Positions 1-12,779 of a DNA stretch of 64,000 bases are shown piece after piece. Both the position numbers and the translations under genes were made by a program. This DNA comes from Episyrphus balteatus (taxonomy: Eukaryota > Arthropoda > Insecta > Diptera > Syrphidae), in contig NC_079137.1 in the NCBI RefSeq assembly GCF_945859705.1, positions 54,282,552 through 54,346,551 of the forward strand, written 5' to 3'. Numbering within the stretch: the stretch's first letter is position 1; each line of letters begins with the position of its first letter. The notes under the pieces were generated by a model. That model ran no database searches. It was not told the DNA's origin and saw only the letters and a program-made list of their open reading frames with translations.

Positions 1-1310
1 TCAAAAGTCTAGAAAAATCTCATGTCCGCTTGTCGCGATTTCAAGGTCATATCGCGAAATGGAGATTTTCAAAATTAGCAAAAATAGGCTATGGTAGTAT
101 ATACACATATGATACATGATTTCAAGGTATTTTTTAATGCTGATTCCAAAAAATCTAAAATCAAGACAATCTGACGTCTCTGGAAAAAGTTATACTTGTC
201 TTTCATCTGTCAACTCATATTATTATAACAGTTGCAAACTTACTGCCGAAAAACCCTTAAAAATTATGGTAGATGAACCAAATTTTGCATGAAGATTTTA
301 GAATCCATCATTATTAAAAATCAAAACAATCCATTACAAAAAATATATATACCTACGAAATAATGGTATTTTTTGATGGAGGGGCAAATTTTAGGATATG
401 CACTAAAGAAGATTCTTGTTCATCTTAGGAATAAGTGCAAATAGGCTAATTTTTTCATTTTAATCTTTGTTTGGATATTCTTTAACTACCCTCAAAAATC
501 TAAAAAAATCTCATGTCCGCAAGTCCTAATTTTCTTGGTTTGAAAATAAGGTGCAGATTTTAAAAAATTGGAAAACTACACTTCAGATATTTGTGTCAGA
601 TCAACATGAATAAGGTGCATTACTTTTCAGGGATGGTCAGGTTGACTTGTTTGTGAGTTTTGTTGGAATTAGTGTTAAAAAATACCTTTAAATCATGTCG
701 CTTATGTTGGTATACATATAAAAATTTAAACTTTTCTTATTAATTTTTTAAAATCTGCACCTTATTTTCAAACCAAGAAAATTAGGACTTGCGGACATGA
801 GATATTTTTAGATTTTTGAGGGTAGTTAAAGAATATCCAAACAAAGATTAAAATGAAAAAATTAGCCTATTTGCACTTATTCCTAAGATGAACAAGAATC
901 TTCTTTAGTGCATATCCTAAAATTTGCTCCTCCATCAAAAAATACCATTATTTCGTAGGTATATATATTTTTTGTAATGGATTGTTTTGATTTCTAATAA
1001 TGATGGATTCTAAAATCTTCATGCAAAATTTGGTTCATCTACCATAATTTTTAAGGGTTTTTCGGCAGTAAGTTTGCAACTGTTATAATAATATGAGTTG
1101 ACAGATGAAAAATAGGTATAACTTTTTCCAGAGACGTCAGATTGTCTTGATTTTAGATTTTTTGGAATCAGCATTAAAAAATATCTTGAAATCATGTATC
1201 ATATGTGTATATACTACCATAGCCTATTTTTGCTAATTTTGAAAATCTCCATTTCGCGATATGACCTTGAAATCGCGACAAGCGGACATGAGATTTTTCT
1301 AGACTTTTGA
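1..1310. repeat. Large head-to-head inverted repeat (arms ~571 bp, loop ~168 bp)
   Basis: The first bases (TCAAAAGTCTAGAAAAATCT) reappear as the reverse complement ending at 1310, and the match continues almost base for base to about 571/740. The arms are 1-571 and 740-1310, with a spacer at 572-739. Each arm is itself part of a tandem series: the start of the left arm recurs in diverged form at 493 (TCAAAAATCTAAAAAAATCT then CATGTCCGC), a period near 490 bp. The spacer (about 656-735) is a diverged copy of the segment around 1160-1250. I read this as two runs of a ~490-bp repeat meeting head to head. The left arm starts at the window edge, so the structure may extend further left. No open reading frame of note lies inside. 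A foldback-type element is the alternative, but no target duplication can be checked. Confidence 0.85.
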
Positions 1311-1627
1311 GATATGTTATAGAATGGCAAAAGGAAGATATTGAGCAAAAAAAATTTCTACTAACATTCATTCCGAGGTTAAACCCTTATTTAACTGGAT
1401 TAATTATTTTTCGAATAAAATAAGCATGAATGGCAAAATATATGAGTAATTTCGAGAAATCGAGATCGTATATGAAAATCAGGTGGATATATTTTGTGTA
1501 ATAAAATTAAAAAAAAAAAAAAAAAAAAACATTTAAAAACAAGAAACTGCTGGAACTTCGATGAAATCATCGTTTAAATTTACAGACAAAACAAAGAATT
1601 TCCAATGAAAATATATGAAATGATATT
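1311..1627. other. AT-rich spacer, no gene
   Basis: This stretch lies between the inverted repeat and the Tc1-like element. It holds a long A tract at about 1508-1529 and no coding signal or recognisable repeat. Confidence 0.6.
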
Positions 1628-3288
1628 TACAGTGCTGCTAAATACATTCCGGATTTTTTTGTCATTTTCATCAAATAAAATTTTATAATACAAAACTGAA
1701 ACGAAATATTGTTTTAGTATTTTTTCTAGGTCGTTCATATTTCATTTAAGCAATTTCAACAGAAACTAATGATCTTTAACACATACAAAAAAATTAAAAA
1801 TTGAAAAATGAAGTTAAGCCAGTATTTCGGCTGTGAAAAACTAACCGGATTTTTTAATGTTTATGTTCAAAGTTAATATTTTGTTCAGAAACCTTTGTTT
1901 TCGAAAACTGCTCGGCACAAACGGGGCTTGGATTGGGGAAAATTAAATAAAATAGAACTAGGAATATGCTCCTAGTCATTTTTTAAAGCTCCCATTACGT
2001 TAGTTGCTGAGGTGTGCTTTTTCTTCTCTACCTGTCACTTAAAGATGGCCCACAAATGGTCAATGGGGTTTAAGTCGGATAATTGTTACGGCTATTTCAA
2101 ACCAGGAGTATTGTCTTCCCGGAACTACTGTTTTACGATCTTTTAAGAAATGTTATGGCTTCATAACTTGCAGGAAGAGCAAATGTAAAGGCATTTCTTT
2201 CTCCATTTATAGAGCCATTATCAACTCCAACATCTCTCCATTCTGGACATGATCCATAATTCCGTTGATTTGGTGCAACGGGGTAGAGCCTGCAGCTAGA
2301 AAAACCCCAAACTATAAATAATCCTCTGCTGTGCTTCACGGTAGGGAGCATATTGTTTTGGTTCCAAACTAGTCCATGTTTGAGCGCCTGGCTGCCATTT
2401 TACAATCGGAATAGAACAAGTTAAAATTGCTTTTATCATTGAAAAACATATTTTTCCGTTTTGTTATCGAGCAATTCAGATGATTTTTTGTAAATACAAC
2501 CATGATGAAGTATTTTTATTTTAAAATTTAAAGTGTTTCTTAAGATCATTTCATTGCCTACCTTTTTAGACAATGCTTAGTATTAAGGAATGACTTTTTT
2601 CCGAGCGGAAAGAGATTAAGACCAAATTTCTCAAAGCCTTCCTTACTGTACTTTATGTTGAAGGCAGATTAAGCTCCTCACAAATCGTTTAAGAAGTCGC
2701 AAACGGATCTTTTATCAAAGACCTCTTTATTCGCCTATCAGTTTTAAGGGATATTTTGTTATGGCATCCACCCAAGTGATCTGCTTCAACTGATTTTTCT
2801 CTTTTCTACTTTTTGACGATATCATACTTACTTGACGTTGCAATTTACAACATCCCAAAGGGATAACATTTTGTTTTATTTCGGTTTGAATGTGTTCTAC
2901 CTTAGTAACGAATTTTATGACTATAATGCGTTTTTTCCGTTATTCCATTAAATAATTTATACAATTCACAAAGCTAACAACTTTGTTTGTCACCACAAAC
3001 AAAAATTTTACAGAAATGACGCTTAAAACCGTTACCTCAACACCGAGAATCGAGATCCTTGAAAAATCCGGTTAGTTTTGCACAGACGAAATTCTGACTT
3101 TCCTTCATTTTTCAATTTTTAAAATTTTTGAATGTATTAAAGAACATTTTTTTGTGTTCAAATTCCTTAACTGATATATTAACGATCACGAACAAATATT
3201 AAAACAAAATTTTGTTCCAGTTTTCTGTTATAAAATTTCATTTGATGAAAATGACAAAAAAATCCGGAATGTTTTTCACAGCACTGTA
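1628..3288 (-). mobile_element. Decayed Tc1-like DNA transposon with long IR/DR terminal repeats
   Basis: The element runs from 1630 (CAGTGCTG...) to 3286 (...CAGCACTG), 1,657 bp, and is bordered by TA at 1628-1629 and 3287-3288, the target duplication expected of Tc1/mariner elements. The terminal inverted repeats are about 221 bp (1630-1850 and 3066-3286). Each contains two related direct repeats, an outer one ending ATTCCGGATTTTTT and an inner one ending CTAACCGGATTTTT (inner copy about 1829-1855). This is the IR/DR arrangement known from Minos, Paris and Sleeping Beauty-type elements. Between them lies a broken minus-strand transposase. The element is almost certainly immobile unless mobilised in trans. 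Confidence 0.9.
2045..2880 (-). pseudogene. Tc1-family transposase pseudogene (DDE, frameshifted)
   Basis: Read on the minus strand, family landmarks appear in the right order but in different frames. The end of the DNA-binding region reads SLKTDRRIKRSLIKDPFATS (2751-2692). The block around the first catalytic Asp reads FNDKSNFNLFYSDCK, with the Asp codon at 2435-2437. Next comes TVKHSRG..IVWG (about 2342-2304), matching the VKHxGGxxxVWG block of Tc1 transposases. Last is DLNPIDHLW (2076-2050), matching the DLNPIE[HN]LW block that carries the third catalytic acid. At that position the codon (2059-2061) reads Asp instead of the family's usual Glu. The region where the second catalytic Asp should be is not recognisable and seems shortened. 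Stops and frame changes separate every block, so this is a relic. Family assignment is firm; subfamily is not determined. Confidence 0.85.
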
Positions 3289-6200
3289 TATTATTCCTCG
3301 TATCCTTTTGTCTACCTTCACCACGGTATAACCATTTTGCAAAAATATGAAATAAAATAAAAAAAAAAAACAACAAGATTGCTTCCGAAACTACCCAATT
3401 ACGCCCTTAACATACAAAAGCTATGAAAAAATATAAAACGGTGTCTGACCACACAGATACACTTGTTCTAGTAAAAGGGATAAGAAAATTTACAGGAGGA
3501 TTTATGACATAATACTTTTCTGAAAGTTTACTATTTTTTTCTCTCTGCTTTATTTTTTTGTAGGTTTTTCGTAGTAACTAGATATGCAAATCCTGGTGAA
3601 TTTTTGTATTCGTTTTGACTCTCATTATACAGTTTTAACTACTTTAACCACTTAAAACTTGTTGGGGATGCGAAAAAGTACCATTAATGCCACAAGTTTC
3701 AGGCGTTTTTTAGTCTGTAAATGTTGTAGATGAGGAGGTATAGTAATAATGGCAACGACCGACGCGACGACAGATAGAGAAAAAAACCAGGAACAAGGCC
3801 TCTCTCTTTGTCTGTAGGAAAAAACACTGATTTTGGCATCACACATTCAAGAACATTTCACAATAAACGAGACGAGAAACGCGAAAAATTAAAAAAAAAA
3901 AAATCAGGAAAACTAATTAGGTTTGCATTACATACAGTTTTTTTTCTGTTTTTCGTTTTTTTTTTAATATGCACACAAATTGAAGAAACCTGAATCATAA
4001 AGCAATTTTTATAAAAATACAATGATTTCAATGTATGTGTATGGTACAAAGTTGGAACTGGGGGTTGTGGTAAAGGGCTTAATTGAAAATTAAAACAAAA
4101 AGAAACATAAAAATATAATTAACAATATTTTTTTTTATAATTAAAGGAACATCAGGGATCCTGTAGGAACAATAACTTCGAAAAGGATTTTTATTTTTTC
4201 GTTGTAAAAATAAATTTTAATTATTCCATGGAATTAATATTTAAAGAATAAAATAAACTTCCGTTTCGCAAATGAAAAAGGTTAACTTTAAAACGTTAAC
4301 GTTTTGCTTCGTTTAAAATAGTAAAATTCTTATCTAAATTAATATAACTTTTATAAGTCCTCTATAAAGCTTTTCCCAAATTTTATTTATTTATCGAAGT
4401 TAAAAATTCATTAACTACCTTTGTAACTTCGAAAAAATTATTCTTTACAGCTTCAAAGCAGTTTTATAGAAGATTTGAGATCATACGTATGTGCAATGGT
4501 TGTCAATGAAGCGTTTTCAAAATTTCAATGTTTTTTAAAATCTCGTGTTTTACTTGGAATTTACATGTACATAGGTTTGCACTATTCTATAGGGCAAGTT
4601 AAAGTTTCGGGAAAAGAATCGAGCTCGAAAAAAAAAAATTGTAAATAACATTACAATTCTATACCTGAAACTATTATTTCAAAACTTCCAGTTATTTTTG
4701 GATCTTGTTAAAAAAAATTTTTTTTTTCAAATCAATTTTTTTTTAAATGGACCAATAAGTTTCTTGAAACATTATTTTGATCTGTCGATATATTTGTGTA
4801 TATTTCGCAAATTTATTTTAATTTTTTTTATTTTCAAAGCGACTCTTCCGATTTTAAATGTTTTTTTCATCTAAAATGTCTTTGTTATATAAAAAATTTA
4901 AGGTAACTTCAAGTGAATTTTGGAACAAAGTATTAAATTATTGTCAGAATGCGTCTGATTTTCTTTTGTTTGTGTTGATCTTCGAATTCCTCGTGGAATG
5001 CCAATAAGGAAACCCACAGAAGAAAATGGATGAATTCAAATATTTTCTGTTTTTTTTTTTGTCTGTTTGGTGTAATGTGCAATCTCATTCAAAACTGTGG
5101 CAGACATGGGTTTTTCCCTCAATGAGTTAGGAAGGTAGTTACGTTTCTTCCTCAGAATATATAGTTTATACCATATACCCACACCAGCGTATCAGCGCGG
5201 CGGGCCGCGGCATGGTATCTACAATAATTACCACTCTAATTTCGCATTCCATATTTTTTTCAATCCTCATACTTTTTTTTACCAACCCAAAAGTCAACAA
5301 GTACATGAAAAGCAATCCTTCTTCAATCCTTCACATAAGAGACTGTGAATTTCATTACACAAACAAAGCACCCACAATACACATCCTCTACCTACTTTTC
5401 CGCTGAGAAATTATAATTGTTATACAATGCAAAAAATTTCTCAGATACACAAACAACTCAAATGTCATCCACAACAACAACATGAAAACAAGTTTTTTTA
5501 TTTCTACATAAATTGGTACAAACAACACTTTTTTATGAAAATATTATGTTCCAAACCAGTTTTCGTCCATAAACACCATATCCATATAAAGATCTATGTA
5601 CCTACATCCATGTCTCTGTCTAACATCCGCAGATCCGCACATTTTTCTATCGTCAACTCCTTTTTTTGTATCTTCTTACTTCCAACTTGTTTATGTTCCA
5701 ACTTCAAACAAAAAAAGGGGTATCTTCGAAAAAACAACCCTGGTGGTAAATCGATGAACTAAAATTAGCCGTTAACAGAAAGTAACGACTTTTGATAAAA
5801 AAAGTAGAGTTTTATTAGTTGTGTTATTTTGCAATAATAAGTAGCTTTTTGATTATTTTTTTTTTGTTGGATCAATTAAAGGAAGGTATTTTTTCATTTA
5901 GGGAAAATAATATTGCTTTTTTCATACAACTACACATTTAAAAATGCATGAGAAAATGAGCAATTTTGATGTTTTTCATGAAATGATTATTCAAAAATAG
6001 GGCCAAAAATGAAAAATCCGCTCAGACCATGTTCTAATTTTATTCATTACCTTTAAATTGACATATATATCATTTGTGTTTTCCACTTGAGTTTCTCATA
6101 AACTATACAAGAAAAAAGTTGTTTTCGGCTATTTTGCAAAAACTGTTATTGAAATATTAATATAAGGTATGAACTAAATTTAAAAAGTAAAAATGTGGCT

Positions 6201-6892
6201 AGACCATGTTTTAGATTAAATATCAATCTTTCATTAGCAAATTAGTTTTTTGCAATAAGTGTTCTGTGGAAGTCACAAACTGTGCAGAAAATTTCCGAAT
6301 TTCTCGTTTTTCTCAAAATTTTGTCCGGAGGCCTCTTAAACTTAAAGCATTTTTAATGGCAACCCAAGTGAACTGCAATACCGTCGTTATTTTATCATAT
6401 AAACGAGCTAGAAATGTCTGTATAAATTTTTAAATATTAGATAAACTTAAAAGTCACTGTGGTGTATGCGCAAATTTTTTGTTTGAACAAAATCTTTTTA
6501 TTAGCAATCTAAAATCCTATGAACTCACTGAACATTTTGTAAAAATTAATATTATGTTGTTGCCAAGCGAAGAAAATGAAGTCGTAGCTCTTGTAAGGTT
6601 TTCAAGATTTGAGCCATGTTAATCGATGTACTAGATAGTTAGGAATGGGTTTCAGACATAGTGCTTTACTTTTGGTGTAAGTGTATATAATCAAACCCAT
6701 TTCGGATGCATTAAAAGGCTTGGAATATTTTTCCTTCTAGCAAAATCCACATGACTCAATGATTTTTTTTATTATTCTAGAATCAGTTAAGCTTATTTTT
6801 CTTGGCAGAAGTCCTAAGCAGCTAAATTCTCTGCTAAGTTTGGGGTCATGATATTTTTGGCCTTTTTACTTTGAATAACTTTATTTATTTTA
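3289..6892. other. AT-rich non-coding stretch
   Basis: About 3.6 kb without a supportable gene. It is full of A/T homopolymers, and the short open frames have low-complexity translations. A small GC-rich island (about 5186-5216) stands out against the background, and a diverged fragment of the HINE-like family lies at about 4578-4665. The segment 5220-5760 has two consecutive short plus-strand frames with no recognisable motif. Confidence 0.5.
4578..4665 (+). repeat. Diverged 5' fragment of the HINE/DINE-1-like family
   Basis: The order TATAGGGCAAGTT, then ATCGAGCTCGA, then a run ending in ACATTACAA matches the 5' block of the fuller copies at 6893, 52122 and 59410 (TATAGGGCAAGTTTAGGATT, ATCGAACTCGAGATAAC, GACATTACGATG). 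Only this short block is recognisable. It may be an old truncated insertion. Confidence 0.5.
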
Positions 6893-7030
6893 ACTTGCGA
6901 TATAGGTACTATAGGGCAAGTGAAGGATTCGTAAAAAAAATCGAACACGAGATAACAATTTTACATGACATTACGATGATGGAGAATGCCAAAAAAGTGG
7001 GTCCGGCAATTCTGTCTGTCTGTTCGTCTC

Positions 7031-7063
<33 letters not shown>

Positions 7064-7859
7064 ATGTACCTCGAGCTACAGCCTAAACTATTTGAGTGAT
7101 TTTGTTCAAACTTGGTAGTTAAGAGTTTTGAGTGATTCCCTAGAGGACAAATTGAAATTTTTTTTTAGGACCAAAACTAACGGTACCTGTCATATAACGG
7201 AAATAGAAAAGTTATTTTTTTTTTGTGTGTAGTAGTACACATAAGAGCCAACTTTCTAAATAAAAAAAATATTTTTTTTACCGTTATTAACGGTACCTGT
7301 CATATAACGGTTTATTTGATTTCTGAATATCTCGTTCAAGAATACCCGTATTTCAACGAAAATTTTTATACAAAATCGTTTAGTAAAGGTAATGTTAAAA
7401 ATTTAGAAAATTTTCAAAAAACTCATTTTTGGATTTTTAAAAAATATTTCAAAATTTTTGTTTGAAAAATCAATTTTTTGAAAACGTGTTTATGAAAATT
7501 TCATTTTTAGGCGTAAATAAATTAATACTTCAAAATGGCATACCAACTTTTTTTTTGAAAAATGTTAGAAAATTTTTATATATAAAAAATTATTTAAAAA
7601 AAAAAAACGGCTCTTACGATTTTCGAAAATTTTTTTCTAAAAATTCCCTTTTATACAAGAAGTAAACTGGCATACTTGGTTTTTTGTGAAAGAACATTTA
7701 GAACGATATTTTTATATTAATTATAAAAAAACAGATTAAATTTTTTTTAATTTCTTGAAAGTATCAAATTTTAAATTTTCTTAATTTTCTTGAATAAAAA
7801 TCTTTAACATTAAAGTAACTTAAAGCATAAGAGCAAGTACGTGCGACCCCAGTCGTGCA
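6893..7859 (+). mobile_element. HINE/DINE-1-like non-autonomous Helitron-type element, copy 1
   Basis: The element begins ACTTGCGATATAGGTACTAT, a self-complementary stretch able to form a hairpin, and ends near GAGCAAGTACGTGCGACCCC followed by AGTCGTGCA, which can also fold. A GTCT microsatellite core lies at about 7013-7062. A 19-bp motif (GGTACCTGTCATATAACGG) occurs twice, ending at 7200 and 7310. A 5' inverted motif, a GTCT core, a 3' stem-loop and no target duplication fit the DINE-1/HINE group described in Drosophila and other insects. This assignment is by architecture, not by sequence match. Two other sizeable copies lie in the window (52122, 59410). There is no transposase or helicase frame, so it is non-autonomous. 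Confidence 0.65.
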
Positions 7860-8614
7860 TTTTATTTTCTTATTTGTTTATTGACTATTTATATGTATTA
7901 TCTTAAATATTTTTATAAAAATAGCTCCTATAAAATTTTAGCTAGTTAACATTTCCTGAAGAGTTAAAAAAAAAGTTTCATGCCTTTAAAGTATATACAT
8001 TTAAGTAACAAATAAATACTAAGTATTAAAAATTACAATTGCATTTTATGAAGCACTTGGTAACATAAAATAATAATATCTACTACTAAATCCTATTATC
8101 CTGTCAGCCTGTCACACAATATTCTCTCAACGTCCAACGATTAAAAATTAAAAAAATCTTTTCCAAAAAGGCATCTTTACTTTATTCCTGAACACGCAAT
8201 GATACACAAAATGCATCTTAAAAAAAGTACATTTTTAAGTTCCGTGTCAATAATAAATAACCTTAAAATTGAAAATTAAACTTGCACTTTATTTTTTTTC
8301 TCTCTCTCTTTTTTTCTTATTCCACAATTAATAGGTGAAACCAATTATGTTAATAAAATCCTTTTGAAATGCTACCATTATTGGTAGGTAATCAATTTTT
8401 ATATATAGCTATGGTGAATAGACTGTTATTTAATTTTTCAACGCTCAATATACCTAAGTAACGTAAGCTTATTAACACGAGACATAATTTTAATAAAATC
8501 CACGTTTAGGTCGTAAAAACATACTCATAATATGAGCATTATACTTACGCAATCAACAATTATTTATGACCTCGGTAACAAAATTACCGCGGTAATTTTT
8601 TTACCTCGAATAGC
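7860..8614. other. AT-rich spacer with an 18-bp perfect palindrome
   Basis: No gene is visible. A perfect palindrome, AAATTACCGCGGTAATTT, lies at 8581-8598, just before the start of the 421-bp tandem array. Confidence 0.6.
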
Positions 8615-10715
8615 TGCGGTTTGAAATTGGATATTTTTTAACTTAGGTTCTTTTTTCGGTTAAAACCCAACATAAAATCAACCCAAGGTTCATATTTAGT
8701 AATGTTGTACCCCAATTACTCGGTGTTTTTATAAATTCCTTTTTTAGACTTCAATTTTATTTTTAACCAAAAATAAATTTTCCGGGTTAATTTTTTACCA
8801 ATTCTAGCCATCATTCAAACCTATTTTTAAAAAAAAGTTATTTTATTGGTTAAAAAGAAACCATTTTTGACCAATTTGATTAAAAATTTAAAACTGGTTA
8901 GAAAAGCTTATGTTTTTGATAATTAGACCCCTTTAATTTTGGAAATGAAATCGATTTTAAAATAACTTGTTTTTATGTTATAACGTAACCAATTTAATTT
9001 TGAAACCAATATAGGTTAACTATGTTTAAGGTCGTTGCGGTTTGAAATTGGATATTTTTTAACTTAGGTTCTTTTTTCGGTTAAAACCCAACATAAAATC
9101 AACCCAAGGTTCATATTTAGTAATGTTGTACCCCAATTACTCGGTGTTTTTATAAATTCCTTTTTTAGACTTCAATTTTATTTTTAACCAAAAATAAATT
9201 TTCCGGGTTAATTTTTTACCAATTCTAGCCATCATTCAAACCTATTTTTAAAAAAAAGTTATTTTATTGGTTAAAAAGAAACCATTTTTGACCAATTTGA
9301 TTAAAAATTTAAAACTGGTTAGAAAAGCTTATGTTTTTGATAATTAGACCCCTTTAATTTTGGAAATGAAATCGATTTTAAAATAACTTGTTTTTATGTT
9401 ATAACGTAACCAATTTAATTTTGAAACCAATATAGGTTAACTATGTTTAAGGTCGTTGCGGTTTGAAATTGGATATTTTTTAACTTAGGTTCTTTTTTCG
9501 GTTAAAACCCAACATAAAATCAACCCAAGGTTCATATTTAGTAATGTTGTACCCCAATTACTCGGTGTTTTTATAAATTCCTTTTTTAGACTTCAATTTT
9601 ATTTTTAACCAAAAATAAATTTTCCGGGTTAATTTTTTACCAATTCTAGCCATCATTCAAACCTATTTTTAAAAAAAAGTTATTTTATTGGTTAAAAAGA
9701 AACCATTTTTGACCAATTTGATTAAAAATTTAAAACTGGTTAGAAAAGCTTATGTTTTTGATAATTAGACCCCTTTAATTTTGGAAATGAAATCGATTTT
9801 AAAATAACTTGTTTTTATGTTATAACGTAACCAATTTAATTTTGAAACCAATATAGGTTAACTATGTTTAAGGTCGTTGCGGTTTGAAATTGGATATTTT
9901 TTAACTTAGGTTCTTTTTTCGGTTAAAACCCAACATAAAATCAACCCAAGGTTCATATTTAGTAATGTTGTACCCCAATTACTCGGTGTTTTTATAAATT
10001 CCTTTTTTAGACTTCAATTTTATTTTTAACCAAAAATAAATTTTCCGGGTTAATTTTTTACCAATTCTAGCCATCATTCAAACCTATTTTTAAAAAAAAG
10101 TTATTTTATTGGTTAAAAAGAAACCATTTTTGACCAATTTGATTAAAAATTTAAAACTGGTTAGAAAAGCTTATGTTTTTGATAATTAGACCCCTTTAAT
10201 TTTGGAAATGAAATCGATTTTAAAATAACTTGTTTTTATGTTATAACGTAACCAATTTAATTTTGAAACCAATATAGGTTAACTATGTTTAAGGTCGTTG
10301 CGGTTTGAAATTGGATATTTTTTAACTTAGGTTCTTTTTTCGGTTAAAACCCAACATAAAATCAACCCAAGGTTCATATTTAGTAATGTTGTACCCCAAT
10401 TACTCGGTGTTTTTATAAATTCCTTTTTTAGACTTCAATTTTATTTTTAACCAAAAATAAATTTTCCGGGTTAATTTTTTACCAATTCTAGCCATCATTC
10501 AAACCTATTTTTAAAAAAAAGTTATTTTATTGGTTAAAAAGAAACCATTTTTGACCAATTTGATTAAAAATTTAAAACTGGTTAGAAAAGCTTATGTTTT
10601 TGATAATTAGACCCCTTTAATTTTGGAAATGAAATCGATTTTAAAATAACTTGTTTTTATGTTATAACGTAACCAATTTAATTTTGAAACCAATATAGGT
10701 TAACTATGTTTAAGG
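8615..10715. repeat. Tandem array: five copies of a 421-bp unit
   Basis: The unit starts TGCGGTTTGAAATTGGATAT at 8615, 9036, 9457, 9878 and 10299, an exact 421-bp step. The last copy ends at TATGTTTAAGG (10715), four bases short of complete. By eye the five copies are identical, which points to very recent amplification or conversion, or to an assembly duplication. The unit is rich in AACC/GGTT words (for example GGTTAAAACCCAAC, ACCAATTTGATT, ACTGGTTAG) and has no open frame longer than background. Flanking sequence shows no terminal inverted repeat. Confidence 0.95.
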
Positions 10716-12779
10716 ACATTTTTTGTTTAAATCACAAAGTTTTTCTTATAATATGAAATTCTAGAACCGTTTTCTAATTTAACACAAGATTGTTATTTTT
10801 CTTTTAGGCCATTTTTTAATTTTTTTTAACAAATGTACTACTTGTCCTTCGGTCAGGTTATGACAAAAGGACAAAAAGAAATTAAGTGCAATAACACTTC
10901 TCTTGTACTCGTACCTACTACAATGTCGTGTGAGAAGGACTTGTGTTTTTAATGTGTAACCCAGGTGATTACTGACACGGATTTTTAGTTGAGTAATTCT
11001 ATTTTTCGTGACAAAAACATATTAAATGCATGCTGCTTGCTAATGCTAAGCTCTATAAAATGTATCCTAACTTATAATGCATACTGACTTATATCCTTGT
11101 TCATATTCCATCGACATGAATGCGGTCTAGTTTAGTGTGTGAATGTTTTTTCCTGTTTTTTTTTTTATTTTTTAAGTTTTCAAGTTATTTTCAACGTAGT
11201 ATAGTTTTTTTTGTTGATGAATGGAAAATGGAAAGGATAACGTAAAACTTTTTTGCGATCGATATTTTCTAAAAAGGATGAAATTACTTTCATTGAATAA
11301 AGTGGTTTGTCGGGGGGCAAAGTTTGGCTACCTTTCTTCTTGTTCTGAAAATAAACAAAGCCTCTTTATATTTTTGCTATGCTTGTACGTATTTTTGGTG
11401 TTGTTTGTGCAAAGTGGAGAGTGGAGAGAGAGTGAAAAGAGTCCTTCTTAACAATACAAACACTTCAAGGACGAAAGAAAACACAACGTCTACTTTGTTT
11501 ATTATACTCGTACATCACAAGGACACAAGAGAACGTTCACTGCACAATCACACTGGAGCCATTGACCATATCCCAAAGCATTCCGCAAACACAATAAACG
11601 GAATTCATCCGAAATAATCCATCACAAACATAGCAAACAGGCTCTTTTCCATCCTCAAAAGAAAAATATCCTTAACACTCTTCTATATACTTTTGGCTTT
11701 GGAAAAGGAAGATATACATACACTACTTCTATAGACACACTAATGTTCCTTCGCATACACTAACACACTGAAAGGCAATAACAAAAATTCCTTTCAACCT
11801 GTTGTTGTTGAGAAGCTAAACAAGCAATCAAATGCCATTCTATTCAGAGTAACATCTCTCAAGCTCTTAATCTCAAATCGAATTTAATTACTTTTGCCGG
11901 AATTTTATTTAGGTATTTTCAACAAAACAAAACATATCCTTGGGGCGCTCCAAAGAGGACTTCCTCAATATGTTAGCCCATCAATTTCAATCGCTTCGAA
12001 TGGCATTTCCATTGGTATTTCTTAAGCCTAAGGCAACTCTGATTTTCTTAGATAAAAAAAAGCTAAAAAAAAAACGAAATAAAAAAATGCCAGTAAAAGG
12101 GGGGCCGAAAAGATTGAAAGTTCGTTTTTTTTTTGGTTTTTTCTTTGAGCTAAAAAAAAAAATGATTACAAAATAGATTGATATAGCGAGTAAGTAACCC
12201 AAGCCCAATGTGCAAATAGGAAATGTGTACCTAATTAAAGAAGATGCCAATCAAATCAAAAAGCCGGCTTCATTGTTTGTTTTGTGCAAAATTCTACTAC
12301 GTAAGTGGCTTAACTTTCGGTCGAGTCAACATTGCTTTGATTAAAGAAAAAAACAAAAAAAAAAAAAATTTGAAAAGAGATTTGATGAAACGACAAGGAA
12401 AGTTATGTGAAAGGAGGTAATTTCTATGTCAAAGAAATATATCCTGAGATGAATTTTCTTTATTGTCACAATAAAAATCTCTCGTCATTATTGTGGACTT
12501 TTGAGTTAGGAAATTTAGTTATGTGATATTTAATTAAGCTAAGTTTGTCATAATTTCTTCTAAAGGATCTCAAAATCCAATATACAAAAATATGTTTGAA
12601 TTAATGATAATTTGAACAATTATTTGAACTAATTATGTTTATGTTGAATCGGACTTTTTTGGTCAAAAATAAGTTTGATTAAATAAATATTTTGATTTGG
12701 TTTCCAACTAATATATATTTATTTAGAAAACTTCAATTAAACGTCATTTCGGGAACGCAAATAATTTTTTTTGACATTA
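10716..12779. other. Unique AT-rich sequence, no gene
   Basis: About 2 kb of non-repetitive sequence. Overlapping short plus-strand frames at 11221-11617 show no family motif, and those at 11940-12250 (both strands) are driven by A/T runs. I see no supportable exon. Confidence 0.5.

Noticed and set aside
5427..5762. 111-residue plus-strand frame after the GC-rich spot near 5.2 kb
   Set aside because: His/Lys/Phe/Ser-rich composition typical of chance AT-rich frames, with no recognised motif.
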